Shown here in pieces: positions 50,869 to 59,849 of a DNA stretch of 64,000 bases. The notes beneath the pieces are model-generated. The model was given only the letters and a program-made list of their open reading frames with translations. It did not search any database and was not told where the DNA came from. Position 1 is the first letter of the stretch. The number at the start of each line of letters is the position of its first letter. Source of the DNA: CAZAOY01 sp964486925 (GTDB lineage Bacteria; Bacillota; Clostridia; Oscillospirales; Ruminococcaceae); NCBI GenBank assembly GCA_964486925.1, contig CAZAOY010000001.1, positions 1-64,000 of the forward strand, in the 5' to 3' direction. The position numbers and the translations under genes are program-made.

Positions 50869-53283
50869 GTGAGTACTAAAAACAACATCGGATTTAATCA
50901 GATTAAATTTAGAGAGTATAAAAAGATATTCTTTATATGCCTAATCCTAGCAACCGCAATGTTTATACCGTTTTTAGTGTTTGATAAAGGCATGTTTATC
51001 TACTACGGCGACTATAATTCACAGCAGATACCCTTTTATATCCTAGCGCAGAATGCCGTTAAGACCGGACAGACGGGATGGCATTGGAGTGTTGATCTAG
51101 GTGCAAACTTTGTGGGATCATTCTCGTTTTACCTACTGGGAAGCCCATTCTTCTGGTTTACAACTCTATTCCCAACCTCATGGGTACCATACCTGCTAGC
51201 GCCTATGCTTATCCTAAAATTTGCTTTTTGCGGCTTAACGGGGTTTGCGTTTATACGGCGATTTACTAAAACCAATGAAGCGGCGATGATTGGTGCAATG
51301 CTCTATGCGTTCTCGGGGTTTAATATCTATAACATCTTCTTTAACCACTTTCATGAAGCGGTTGTTGTGTTTCCGCTACTGCTTATTGCGCTAGAGGAGC
51401 TTATGTTAAATGGCCGAAAGGGTGTTTTTGCGTTAGCGGTAGCGCTTTGTGCGGTTACAAATTATTTCTTCTTCTTTGGACAGGTTGTGTTTGTGATACT
51501 CTACTTCTTTGTTAGGGTTTTTTGTGGAGGGTATAGGCTTACAGTAAAGAAGTTTACCTCATTGTTGTTTGAGGCGATAGTTGGGGTTATGATCTCCTGC
51601 TTGTTGCTGTTACCATCAGTACTTGCAATTTTGGGAAACCCAAGAACCTCCGAGATGTTACTAGGGTATGATATGGTAATCTACAACAAACCTCAGCGGA
51701 TTGGGTTAATACTGCAAAACCTATTCTTTATGCCGGACCCACCGGCTAACCCGATATTCTTTAGTGGGGCGGACTCTAAATGGTCGTCGGTGTCCGCATT
51801 TTTACCACTCTTCTCCCTAACAGGGGTTATAACCTTCTTTGTGAACAAGCGACGTAACTTTATAAAGGTGCTGCTTGGGATCTGCCTGATCATAGCGCTA
51901 GTCCCGATATTAAACAGCATGTTTGCCGCATTTAACTGGAACTACTACGCAAGATGGTTTTATATGCCGATAATCTTTATGTCGATAGCCACCGCTATTT
52001 CTCTTGAGGACTATAGAGGACGGTTTAAATTTGGAATGATATCTGTTCTGGTTGCGATACTGGGATTTGGGATGATTGCGGTTATCCCATCAAAGATTGA
52101 TGGACAGATAGAGCTTTTCAAACTGCCGCCGCAACCACTGCTTGTAGCATTATATGTTTTAATCGGGCTTTTAATGCTTCTTTTGCTATGGTTTTTGCTT
52201 AGAAATTTTGGGAAAAGCCAGCGTTTTTATCGGCTAACTGGGATTATGGTATGCGTGTCGGTGGTAATCTCCAGTGCGTGCATTATGACGATAGGCAGAG
52301 CACGAGGGGAAAGCTACGACGAGATAAAGGCGGTGCTCACCGCAAAAGAGCGGTTTAACCTAGCTAGCGAGGAGGACGGCTTCTACCGAATCGACGAATA
52401 CAAAGCGCACCAGAACAACACCTCCGAAAACGGCCCTATGATATGGGGTATGCATACCATCCAGACCTTTCAGTCGGTAGTACCGGTATCCATTATGGAA
52501 TACTACGATAAAATAGGGCAGGAACGAAATGTAGCATCCCGCCCAGAAACTACAGCACTCGGTACAAGAGGGTTAACGAGTGTACGCTACCTTCTAAATG
52601 CTAAGGATCGCGGGGAGGATATGCAGCCCTCAATGCGAGGATTTGAGTTTATCGGTATACAGGGTGACTATGATGTATACGAGAATGAAAACTTTATCCC
52701 AATGGGATTTACCTATGATTACTATATGGACGAATACATCTTTGACGACCTTGTGCAGGTAAAGCGGGATGTAGCTATGCTAAAGGCGATACTGCTGTCG
52801 GATGAGGATATCGAGCGGTATGGCGGGCTGTTAAAGCTAGTACCGCATGATGAGATTGTAAGAAACTCCGATAATGACTATGTAAATGCCTGCAACGAGC
52901 GTAAGAGCACATCTAACGGAACGTTTTCACATGATAACGAGGGATTCTCCGCCACCATAACCCTTGATAGAGATAACCTAGTGTTCTATAGTGTTCCGTA
53001 TGAAAAGGGGTGGTCAGCTACGGTAAATGGGGTGGAAGCTCCGATTATTAAGGCTAACGTAGGTTTTATGGCGGTAAAGGCGGATAAAGGGGATAACGAG
53101 ATTCGATTTACCTATAAAACTCCGGGGTTAAGTACCGGTATTAAGATAAGTCTAGTAGGTACACTACTGCTACTAATCTATCTGCTATACGATAAGAGGA
53201 AGATAATAATCAACATGATATCAAATAGGGCGAAGGGAACGAGCCAAGTTAATGATACGAAAGAATTAGAGCCAAAAAAATAA
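50869..53283 (+). CDS. YfhO-like multi-spanning membrane glycosyltransferase-type protein
   Basis: An 804-residue protein of the YfhO family, proposed in other Firmicutes to glycosylate lipoteichoic acid or other envelope polymers with a lipid-linked sugar. It starts with a GTG at 50869 preceded by AGAGGAGA. About 12-13 membrane helices cover residues 20-490 in a GT-C-like layout. The first outside loop (FIYYGDYNSQQIPFYILAQN, about 45-64) carries the acidic residue expected at the active site. A C-terminal extracytoplasmic beta domain (about 490-760; YEKGWSATVNGVE) and a last membrane helix follow. The tail is cytoplasmic. It is followed at 22 bp by the aminotransferase gene. No sugar specificity can be read. 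Confidence 0.85.
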   Translation: MSTKNNIGFNQIKFREYKKIFFICLILATAMFIPFLVFDKGMFIYYGDYNSQQIPFYILAQNAVKTGQTGWHWSVDLGANFVGSFSFYLLGSPFFWFTTLFPTSWVPYLLAPMLILKFAFCGLTGFAFIRRFTKTNEAAMIGAMLYAFSGFNIYNIFFNHFHEAVVVFPLLLIALEELMLNGRKGVFALAVALCAVTNYFFFFGQVVFVILYFFVRVFCGGYRLTVKKFTSLLFEAIVGVMISCLLLLPSVLAILGNPRTSEMLLGYDMVIYNKPQRIGLILQNLFFMPDPPANPIFFSGADSKWSSVSAFLPLFSLTGVITFFVNKRRNFIKVLLGICLIIALVPILNSMFAAFNWNYYARWFYMPIIFMSIATAISLEDYRGRFKFGMISVLVAILGFGMIAVIPSKIDGQIELFKLPPQPLLVALYVLIGLLMLLLLWFLLRNFGKSQRFYRLTGIMVCVSVVISSACIMTIGRARGESYDEIKAVLTAKERFNLASEEDGFYRIDEYKAHQNNTSENGPMIWGMHTIQTFQSVVPVSIMEYYDKIGQERNVASRPETTALGTRGLTSVRYLLNAKDRGEDMQPSMRGFEFIGIQGDYDVYENENFIPMGFTYDYYMDEYIFDDLVQVKRDVAMLKAILLSDEDIERYGGLLKLVPHDEIVRNSDNDYVNACNERKSTSNGTFSHDNEGFSATITLDRDNLVFYSVPYEKGWSATVNGVEAPIIKANVGFMAVKADKGDNEIRFTYKTPGLSTGIKISLVGTLLLLIYLLYDKRKIIINMISNRAKGTSQVNDTKELEPKK

Positions 53284-53305
53284 TAGAAAAAGTGAGGACT
53301 AACAG

Positions 53306-54490
53306 ATGAGTTACAGATTTGCAGACAGAATGGGGAAGCTACAGGCTTCGGCGATTAGAGAGATACTAAAGTTCACCTCCGACCCCACAGTGATCTCCTT
53401 TGCGGCAGGAAACCCTGCGGCTGAAGCTATCCCTACCAAGGAGTGGGCAGAGATCGCCGCAGATGTACTTGCGAAAAACCCCGTACAAGCGTTGCAGTAC
53501 AGTATATCCGAAGGATATCCTCCGCTTAGAAAAACCCTAACCGATTATCTGCGCAACAAGCTTAATATAGGAAGTAAAAGCGATAACCTAATCATCACTT
53601 CAGGGGCACAACAGGCGGTAGAGCTGTCCTGTAAGGTAATGTGTAACGAAGGTGACACCATTATATGCGAAACCCCAAGCTTTATAGGAAGTCTTAACGC
53701 ATTCAAATCCTTTAAAACAAACCTAGTAGGGATACCAATGGAGCAGGACGGTATCGACGTTACCGCCCTAGAACAGGCACTAAAGGCTAACCCTAACACC
53801 AAGCTTATCTATCTAATACCAAACTTTCAAAACCCTACTGGGATTACCATGAGCTTTGAAAAACGTAAAAGATGTTACGAGCTTGCAGTGGAGCACAACG
53901 TCTTAATCCTAGAGGATAATCCATACGGCGATCTTCGTTATGAGGGCGAGGATATCCCATCCATTAAATCCCTTGACACTACAGGCAACGTTATCTACTG
54001 TGGTAGCTTTTCTAAGGTTATATCAGCAGGTATGCGGGTTGGATATATGTGCGCTAATGAGGAGGTTGTCCAGAAGGTAGTGGTAGTTAAGCAGACCAGT
54101 GATGTGCATACAAACATCCTGTCACAGATGGTATGCGATAGATTTATTAACGAATACGACTATGCCCAGCATATAGATAGAATAAAGGATATATATAAGC
54201 GTAAAGGAACACTAATGTATCAGCGTGCTTTAGCTTGCTTTAATCCGCAGTTTAAGTTAACAAGACCTACAGGCGGGCTGTTTATGTGGTGCACTGTACC
54301 CGATAGTATTAACGCGGATGAGTTTTGTCTAAAGGCGGTGCAGAACAAGGTAGCGGTAGTACCGGGTACTGCATTCCTAGTAGGGGAGAATGAGGTAAAC
54401 CATGGCTTTAGGCTAAACTTCTCCACCCCGACAGATGAACAGATTATAGAGGGTATAAAGATACTTGGCGAATTGTCAAACAGAGTTTAA
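53306..54490 (+). CDS. PLP-dependent aminotransferase (class I/II, LysN/2-aminoadipate-like)
   Basis: A 394-residue fold-type I aminotransferase. The N-terminal FAAGNPAAEAIPTKEW matches the LysN/ARO8-type group without the MocR DNA-binding domain. The PLP-phosphate and ring sites are TSGAQQAVELS, IPNFQNPTGITMS and YCGSFSKVISAGMRVGYM, with Lys at about residue 234. The substrate is probably an aromatic or branched-chain amino acid or 2-aminoadipate. It lies between the YfhO-like gene and trpS, likely one transcript. Confidence 0.9.
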   Translation: MSYRFADRMGKLQASAIREILKFTSDPTVISFAAGNPAAEAIPTKEWAEIAADVLAKNPVQALQYSISEGYPPLRKTLTDYLRNKLNIGSKSDNLIITSGAQQAVELSCKVMCNEGDTIICETPSFIGSLNAFKSFKTNLVGIPMEQDGIDVTALEQALKANPNTKLIYLIPNFQNPTGITMSFEKRKRCYELAVEHNVLILEDNPYGDLRYEGEDIPSIKSLDTTGNVIYCGSFSKVISAGMRVGYMCANEEVVQKVVVVKQTSDVHTNILSQMVCDRFINEYDYAQHIDRIKDIYKRKGTLMYQRALACFNPQFKLTRPTGGLFMWCTVPDSINADEFCLKAVQNKVAVVPGTAFLVGENEVNHGFRLNFSTPTDEQIIEGIKILGELSNRV

Positions 54491-54555
54491 CTGTCAAACA
54501 GTATTAGATATCAAACTAAATTTAGGTTGATACAATTAGAAAGAGGGTGTCAGAT

Positions 54556-55578
54556 ATGACAAATACAGAGAACGTAAAGAAAAAGATAATATTTAGCGGA
54601 ATACAGCCAACAGGTGTACCGACTTTAGGTAACTATCTAGGTGCGCTTAAAAACTGGGTAAAGCTTCAGGATGATTACAACTGTATATTTTCGGTGGTAG
54701 ATCTTCATGCAATTACAGTAAGGCAAGACCCAAAGCTTCTAAGAGCACAGTCGCTTGATATGTACGCATTACTGCTAGCCTGCGGGGTTGATGTAGAGAA
54801 GAGCATTGTATTTATGCAAAGCCACGTTACCTCTCATGCCGAGCTTGGATGGATTCTATCCTGCTACACTCAGTTTGGGGAGCTTTCCAGAATGACCCAG
54901 TTTAAGGATAAAAGCCAAAGTCATGCTGACAACATTAATGCGGGACTGTTTACATATCCTGCTCTAATGGCGGCGGATATTCTGCTATATGGCACAGATC
55001 TTGTGCCGGTTGGGGCAGACCAGAAGCAGCATCTAGAGCTTGCAAGGGATGTAGCGGGGAGATTTAATTCGGTTTACGGTAATGTACTAAAGATTCCAGA
55101 ACCGTATATTGGGCAGGTGGGGGCGAGGATTATGTCACTACAAGACCCTACCAAAAAGATGTCAAAATCGGATGAAAATCCAAAGTCCTTTATCTCGATA
55201 TTGGATAAACCTGAAACGATAATTAAAAGATGTAAATCCGCAGTAACCGACTCTGAAGCCAAGGTGGTATTTAGAGAGGGTAAGGACGGGATAAACAACC
55301 TAATGACCATATATTCTGTCGTAACAGGAAAAACCTTTGACGAGATAGCCACAGAGTTTGCCGGACAGGGTTACGGAACATTTAAGCAGGCGGTTGGGGA
55401 AACGCTAGCCGACCACCTAGCGCCTATTAGAACAGAGTTTGACAGGATATCGAAGGATAAAGCATACCTAGAGGAATGCTACACAAACGGCGCTAAAAAA
55501 GCGATAAACCTCTCTAACAGAACGTTAGAAAAGGTTTATAAAAAGGTTGGATTTGTAGCAAAGCCAAGGTTTGACTAA
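54556..55578 (+). CDS. trpS: Tryptophanyl-tRNA synthetase
   Basis: A 340-residue class Ic synthetase that charges tRNA-Trp. The ATG at 54556 is chosen, 8 nt after AGAGGG; a GTG three codons earlier is in frame. The HIGH-type motif is PTGVPTLGNYLGAL and the KMSKS motif is intact (TKKMSKSDENP, about residue 200). Length is normal. A strong terminator follows. Confidence 0.97.
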   Translation: MTNTENVKKKIIFSGIQPTGVPTLGNYLGALKNWVKLQDDYNCIFSVVDLHAITVRQDPKLLRAQSLDMYALLLACGVDVEKSIVFMQSHVTSHAELGWILSCYTQFGELSRMTQFKDKSQSHADNINAGLFTYPALMAADILLYGTDLVPVGADQKQHLELARDVAGRFNSVYGNVLKIPEPYIGQVGARIMSLQDPTKKMSKSDENPKSFISILDKPETIIKRCKSAVTDSEAKVVFREGKDGINNLMTIYSVVTGKTFDEIATEFAGQGYGTFKQAVGETLADHLAPIRTEFDRISKDKAYLEECYTNGAKKAINLSNRTLEKVYKKVGFVAKPRFD

Positions 55579-55589
55579 TTAGTAAATTG

Positions 55590-55626
55590 AATGTTGCGTT
55601 TTTGCTTAGAAACGCAACATTTGTTT
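55590..55626. terminator. Bidirectional terminator after trpS
   Basis: AATGTTGCGTTT (55590-55601) pairs with AAACGCAACATT (55610-55621) around an 8-nt loop, then TGTTT. It lies between the stop codons of trpS and the leftward flippase gene. Confidence 0.88.
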
Positions 55627-55631
55627 ACCAA

Positions 55632-57203
55632 TTAATAACTCATAAATGCTTCCTTAAACTTGCGGAATAACTTTACACCCAGATAGTTTATTGAGAACAG
55701 ATACATGATACTCATAACCAATACAGCGATAAAGATACGCAGTAGGTCAGGATATTCGCAGGTAAATGCCATATCAACAAACAAACAGGTAATTATCGAA
55801 AGCGCAGAGGCAATTATGGGATTCAGTAGTATCTTAGAGAAGGTAAGCCGTGGATTTATAGCTTTGTTTAGCACGATTAACAGATCAAGGGTTGCTAGAA
55901 TGCTGACGATCATATGTCCTATAACAAACGAATCTATACCGTAAGCAGGGATAAAGAAGTAGGTTATTATAAACTCGATTATAGCCGCTACAACGCAGTT
56001 TACTACCACACGCTTTTGCTTTCCCACCCCGTTTAGGATACAGGACAGCACCATGTCATAGAACAAGAAAAGCGTCATGATTGCAAGAGGAAACATAAAG
56101 TTTCCCGCTGTCTTTTGGTTAAAGATTAGGTAGGCTAGATCCTTTCCAAATGCGACTAAAAAGGTAATAATAGGGAGAACAATTAAGCCGGTAATGTTAA
56201 GAAGCTTGATTGTTTTCTTTTTTACATCGAGTGAGTTTTTGCGCTCATAGCTTCCTGCTATACGTGGCATTATAACGGTAATAATCGGAGATAAGAGGCA
56301 GGATGGTAGCATAAGTAGAGGCATTGTCATACCAAGCATTACCCCAAACTGTGCAATAGCGGCGGTAGGATCAAGACCTGACTGCTCTAGTCGGTCGGGG
56401 ATTATAATGGTGTTAATGGTGTAAAGCAGGTTTGTAAAGGTGCTACCAAAGGATACGGGGATTATAATCCCCATCATAACCTTAACATCAATCTTTGCAG
56501 GCTTCTTCTCAAGGTTAGGGGTGGTTTTAACACGCTTTTTGTACCATAGCTTGTAAAATATATAAAGGATAGCGATACTGAAAAATTCACTGATAATCAT
56601 AGCCGATACTACTAAAACGCAGAAAGCCTGTGCATTCTGTGGCTTGTAGATTATCGATAGAGCTAACAGTGAAGCGATCCTAACAATCTGTTCGGTAGTT
56701 TCGGATACGATAGGTGGGAGGACGTATTTTACGCTGTGAAAGAAGGATTTTGTAATATTCTCAATCCCTGTTAGGAATAGGCAGGGGATCATTAAAAGCA
56801 GAATTGTCTTGGTTTGCGGGTTTTTTAGTACACTAACAGCGATACTGTCCGCAAATACAAGCGCTAACGAGGATACCACCCCAAAGAACAAGAGAAACAG
56901 CCCAAGCCCAAACCGCTGTATCCTGTTAATCGTTCTTGACTGCTCCCGTTTTAAGGCGGGAACCTTTCTAGAGATTGCTAAGGATATCCCCGATATACAA
57001 AAGGATAGCATTAACGAATAGATAGGCATAACAAGCTGATAAAGTCCCATCCCATCCCCAAGCCCGACGCGGCTTAGCACGATACGATAGACAAAGCTTA
57101 GCACCTGTAGCAGAATAGCGGAGAATGCTAGCATTAGCGAGTTAAAGGCAACTGAGTCCTTGTTAATCTTGTTAGTATATTTTTTTATCTCTATCATACA
57201 CAT
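55632..57203 (-). CDS. SpoVB/MOP-superfamily polysaccharide flippase
   Basis: A protein of about 523 residues, started at the Met at 57203 because GGAG lies 7 nt upstream; ORF extension upstream of that lacks a site. It has about 14 predicted membrane helices. The first contains SLMLAFSAILLQVLSFVYRI, followed by GLGDGMGLYQLVMPIYSLML, a conserved block of the MOP/SpoVB/MurJ-like group. The family flips lipid-linked precursors of wall or surface polymers across the membrane; the SpoVB subgroup acts in spore cortex formation. Which role applies is not clear from the sequence. Confidence 0.85.
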   Translation of the reverse strand: MCMIEIKKYTNKINKDSVAFNSLMLAFSAILLQVLSFVYRIVLSRVGLGDGMGLYQLVMPIYSLMLSFCISGISLAISRKVPALKREQSRTINRIQRFGLGLFLLFFGVVSSLALVFADSIAVSVLKNPQTKTILLLMIPCLFLTGIENITKSFFHSVKYVLPPIVSETTEQIVRIASLLALSIIYKPQNAQAFCVLVVSAMIISEFFSIAILYIFYKLWYKKRVKTTPNLEKKPAKIDVKVMMGIIIPVSFGSTFTNLLYTINTIIIPDRLEQSGLDPTAAIAQFGVMLGMTMPLLMLPSCLLSPIITVIMPRIAGSYERKNSLDVKKKTIKLLNITGLIVLPIITFLVAFGKDLAYLIFNQKTAGNFMFPLAIMTLFLFYDMVLSCILNGVGKQKRVVVNCVVAAIIEFIITYFFIPAYGIDSFVIGHMIVSILATLDLLIVLNKAINPRLTFSKILLNPIIASALSIITCLFVDMAFTCEYPDLLRIFIAVLVMSIMYLFSINYLGVKLFRKFKEAFMSY

Positions 57204-57470
57204 GACCATGCTCCAAACGAGCACTGCTCTCGTACGGAGTTTCCTTTCGAGTAGTATTAATTAGACTTATACTCCATATCGTAATAACGTAACATGCTAA
57301 TTAATATGTGAAAGGGCGACGGCTTATTACCTTGTACGAAAATTGGGTTATTGATAGAGGGGATTGTTAATACAATGGATGAAAACCACTAAGGGGATAG
57401 AGATTGATAAGGTAGAGAGCATTCGTGCTTGTATGGGTCTACTTAAAAAAGTATAATCTTAAAACAATCA

Positions 57471-57499
57471 TTGACAAACTAAAAAACCTGTGCTATACT
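57471..57499 (+). promoter_or_regulatory. Consensus promoter of the structured leader
   Basis: TTGACA (57471-57476), 17-bp spacer, TATACT (57494-57499). The stretch 57204-57470 before it shows no gene I would support. Confidence 0.85.
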
Positions 57500-57562
57500 A
57501 AGTAAAACATCCAATAAAGAGGGGTTGTCCCTTGTTACTGGATACGAAAGGAGATGGATAGA

Positions 57563-57595
57563 ATGAAAAAGTTATATGAGGTGGCTTTATCCTAA
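57563..57595 (+). CDS. Ten-codon leader peptide
   Basis: An ATG at 57563 with AAAGGAG 9 nt upstream opens a short frame encoding MKKLYEVALS and a TAA stop. The ribosome site is among the best in the window, which argues that the ORF is translated. Inside a structured leader ahead of a terminator it is likely a regulatory peptide whose translation, or stalling, decides read-through. The peptide has no known homologue that I recall with certainty. Confidence 0.55.
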   Translation: MKKLYEVALS

Positions 57596-57794
57596 AACTT
57601 AATAGGGCATAGGCGAAATTAGTGGGGATAGACCCCCTTAGCGTAGCTGTGCCTAACATGCCGAGAACGGTATGTATGAGTAACCTTTCGTGAATACAAT
57701 ATCTGTTGTACGGCTTGCACAGCAAGACGTTTTGCACACTATAGGTGTGTTATTTTGTACCTAATTTCAACTATTACTTGTTGGAATATACAAA

Positions 57795-57841
57795 CCGCAG
57801 GAATGTAGCCGCTAGCAAGGCTACATTCCTGAGGCATTTTT
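57795..57841 (+). terminator. Leader terminator before the methyltransferase
   Basis: CAGGAATGTAGC (57798-57809) pairs perfectly with GCTACATTCCTG (57820-57831), with CC/GG outside, then CATTTTTG. It stands 99 bp before the methyltransferase ATG, on the same strand, so read-through must be regulated or partial. Confidence 0.88.
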
Positions 57842-57884
57842 GCGTCTGTAAAGGTTACTAATACTAAGAAAGGGGATTGTGAAG

Positions 57885-57947
57885 ATGAGCAGGTTAAAAT
57901 ATACATTGGTAATGATAAATAGAGATGGAGGGTATCTTTATGTTTGA
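57885..57947 (+). pseudogene. Twenty-codon ORF, possible Nudix hydrolase remnant
   Basis: An ATG at 57885 with AAAGGGGA upstream opens 20 codons (MSRLKYTLVMINRDG then five more) and stops at a TGA at 57945-57947, overlapping the methyltransferase start by 8 nt. The residues resemble the first beta-strands of small Nudix hydrolases (KYTLVMI-type start), but no Nudix box follows. It may be a truncated gene left at a recombination joint, or a coupling ORF feeding ribosomes to the next gene. Confidence 0.4.
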
Positions 57948-58758
57948 TAAGATGATTAATGCTCTACAAACACCTAAGCTATATAAGCGTAGTAACCAGC
58001 CTTTTTGGGATGATGAGCACATCTCAAAGGGTATGTTAGAAGCACACCTAAACCCCGATTGGGACGCGGCAAGCCGAAAACACAGCTTTATTGATAGCTC
58101 TGTTGACTGGCTTTCAACGGTTATCCCTAAAGGGGGTAAAGTATTGGATATCGGCTGTGGTCCTGGTTTATATACAAGGAGGCTGTCCGATAAAGGTTAC
58201 GACGTAACGGGGATGGATTACTCTAAGCGGTCAATTGCATACGCAAAGGAACAGGATACAAAAACGAAGTATATCTATCAAAACTACCTAGAACTTGACT
58301 ATAGAGAAACATTTGATGTTATTATCTTAATCTACTGTGACTATGCCGCACTGACAGATGATGAACGTCAGGTATTACTCCCAAGGGTTTATAGTGCGCT
58401 TAAACCTGGTGGGCTGTTCATCTTTGATGTAAACACCGTGAACTACATGGAAAGGAACAAAGCAGAGAGAACATCATGGAATGTGTTTAACAACGGCGGC
58501 TACTGGAGCAAAGAGCCGCATATCTGCCTTGAAGCGACCTATCTATATGAGGATAATACTGTATCGGTTGATAGGTACCTTGTAGTCACCGAGAAAGAAG
58601 TTAAAGAGTATCTAATTTGGGAAACGATATTTACAATCCCTAAGCTAACTGATGAAGTTTCACCCTATGGATTTAAAGTGAAGGATGTTTACAATGATGT
58701 AGCAGGAACTCCATTCACCCAAGATGGTGAGGTAATCTGTTTTGTTATAGAAAGATAG
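57940..58758 (+). CDS. Class I SAM-dependent methyltransferase
   Basis: A 272-residue methyltransferase. I use the ATG at 57940, which has GGAGGG 8 nt upstream, rather than an earlier ATG at 57925. The SAM-binding motif I is VLDIGCGPGLYTRRL (about residues 70-84), followed by VTGMDYSKRSIAYA with the acidic ribose contact. A post-motif PGGLFIFDVNT segment is also present. The substrate is unknown. The gene lies behind a leader with an attenuator and next to two acetyltransferase-type genes, an arrangement seen with resistance or detoxification genes, but I see nothing that proves such a role. Confidence 0.88.
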   Translation: MFDKMINALQTPKLYKRSNQPFWDDEHISKGMLEAHLNPDWDAASRKHSFIDSSVDWLSTVIPKGGKVLDIGCGPGLYTRRLSDKGYDVTGMDYSKRSIAYAKEQDTKTKYIYQNYLELDYRETFDVIILIYCDYAALTDDERQVLLPRVYSALKPGGLFIFDVNTVNYMERNKAERTSWNVFNNGGYWSKEPHICLEATYLYEDNTVSVDRYLVVTEKEVKEYLIWETIFTIPKLTDEVSPYGFKVKDVYNDVAGTPFTQDGEVICFVIER

Positions 58759-58768
58759 GGGGGATAGT

Positions 58769-59716
58769 ATGAAGATAGTCAACTTTACCCACGATCATAT
58801 CTCTTCCGCCGCAGAGCTTGCACTTGAGGGGTATAATAATGAGCGCATATCTGTAACCACCCTGCCGTTTATACAGTCCGTTCCCGATTTAACCCACTTT
58901 GCCGATAATGGCTTAGGAGTTGCGGCGCTTGAGGGAGGGAAGCTAGTAGGGTTTATCTGTAGCACCAATCCGTTTAATAACGCCTTTCGTTCTACCGATG
59001 TAAGGGGGATATTCTCGCCTATGGGCGCGAATGCGGCAGTTAAAGAAAATCGCTGTAAAGTTTATGCCGCACTATATCAAGCTGTCGGGGAGAGATGGGT
59101 TCGAGCCGGAGCGGTGGCACATGCAATATCGCTATACGCCCATGATGAAGCGTTACAGCGACAGTTTTATCTTTATGGCTTTGGGTTGCGTTGCATTGAC
59201 GCTATTCGTGATATGTCACCTATAGAAGGCTTTTCTTGCCAAGGATATGAGTTTGTAGAGCTTAAACCACAGGAATATCCGTCGGTTTATCCACTGGATT
59301 TTTCTCTTAATCGGCATTACTGCGAGAGTCCATTTTTTATGAATAGAGAGCCTAATACGCTTGAGAGCTTTACAAAGGAATGTGTTTGTGAGCAGGCAAG
59401 GTATTTTGTCGCAAGCTATAATAGACAAAACTGTGCTTATATCAAGATTTCAGATAATGGGGAAGCCTTTATCGCAGAAGGTGAAACATACCGACATATC
59501 CGTGGCGCATACTGCCTACCCGAACACCGTGGTAGGGGCATTATGCAAAACCTACTAAATTTCACCATCTCCACTCTAAAAGCAGAAGGGTATACCCGTC
59601 TGGGGGTGGATTTTGAAAGCTTTAACCCTACGGCTTACGGCTTTTGGCTAAAGTATTTTCAACCATACACCCATAGTGTGGTGCGTAGAATTGATGAACG
59701 TATCTTAGAGGTGTAG
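58769..59716 (+). CDS. GNAT-family acetyltransferase
   Basis: A 315-residue protein with a C-terminal GNAT domain. The acetyl-CoA loop is in AYCLPEHRGRGIMQNLLNF (about residues 249-267), of the form RGxGxxxxL, and SFNPTAYGFWLKYF is a typical last block. The N-terminal half is a second, degenerate GNAT-like domain with GLGVAALEGGKLVGFICS, so it is a tandem GNAT protein. It starts 10 bp after the methyltransferase stop codon. The substrate is unknown. Confidence 0.85.
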   Translation: MKIVNFTHDHISSAAELALEGYNNERISVTTLPFIQSVPDLTHFADNGLGVAALEGGKLVGFICSTNPFNNAFRSTDVRGIFSPMGANAAVKENRCKVYAALYQAVGERWVRAGAVAHAISLYAHDEALQRQFYLYGFGLRCIDAIRDMSPIEGFSCQGYEFVELKPQEYPSVYPLDFSLNRHYCESPFFMNREPNTLESFTKECVCEQARYFVASYNRQNCAYIKISDNGEAFIAEGETYRHIRGAYCLPEHRGRGIMQNLLNFTISTLKAEGYTRLGVDFESFNPTAYGFWLKYFQPYTHSVVRRIDERILEV

Positions 59717-59753
59717 ATGTACTTAATAACTATACTTGAAAGGAATGATTAAC

Positions 59754-59807
59754 ATGAAAAATATTATCTTCACTCGCTATAAACATCAGGAGGGTGAGAG
59801 TGAATAA
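59754..59807 (+). CDS. Seventeen-codon upstream ORF
   Basis: An ATG at 59754 with AAAGGAATG upstream encodes 17 residues (MKNIIFTRYKHQEGESE) and ends 42 bp before the GNAT-methyltransferase fusion. Its codons for HQEG contain GGAGGG (59789-59794), which can pair with CCCTCC at 59825-59830. It could be a regulatory leader peptide or a truncated gene. Confidence 0.4.
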   Translation: MKNIIFTRYKHQEGESE

Positions 59808-59843
59808 GGCGCACTAAAGCAAAACCCTCCAAAAGGACGGAGG
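59789..59843 (+). promoter_or_regulatory. Possible translational attenuator
   Basis: CCTCC (59826-59830) is complementary to the ribosome site GGAGG (59839-59843) of the following gene, and CCCTCC (59825-59830) also to GGAGGG (59789-59794) inside the upstream ORF. The two pairings exclude each other, as in erm-type attenuators. The stems are short (5-6 bp), so the effect may be weak. Confidence 0.4.
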
Positions 59844-59849
59844 AAATAT

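Larger units (their letters stand above)
57506..57845 (+). ncRNA. Structured leader RNA ending in an attenuator-type terminator
   Basis: From about 57506 to 57845 the RNA carries a 10-codon ORF and a series of hairpins: GGCATAG/CTGTGCC (57606-57612 with 57647-57653) enclosing GGGG/CCCC, CATGCCG-AGAA-CGGTATG (57657-57674), a CTTGC-ACA-GCAAG hairpin (about 57715-57727), ACAC/GTGT further on, and finally the terminator. A consensus promoter, short ORF and terminator in front of a methyltransferase are typical of ribosome- or ligand-controlled attenuation. I do not recognise a named RNA family. Confidence 0.6.
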
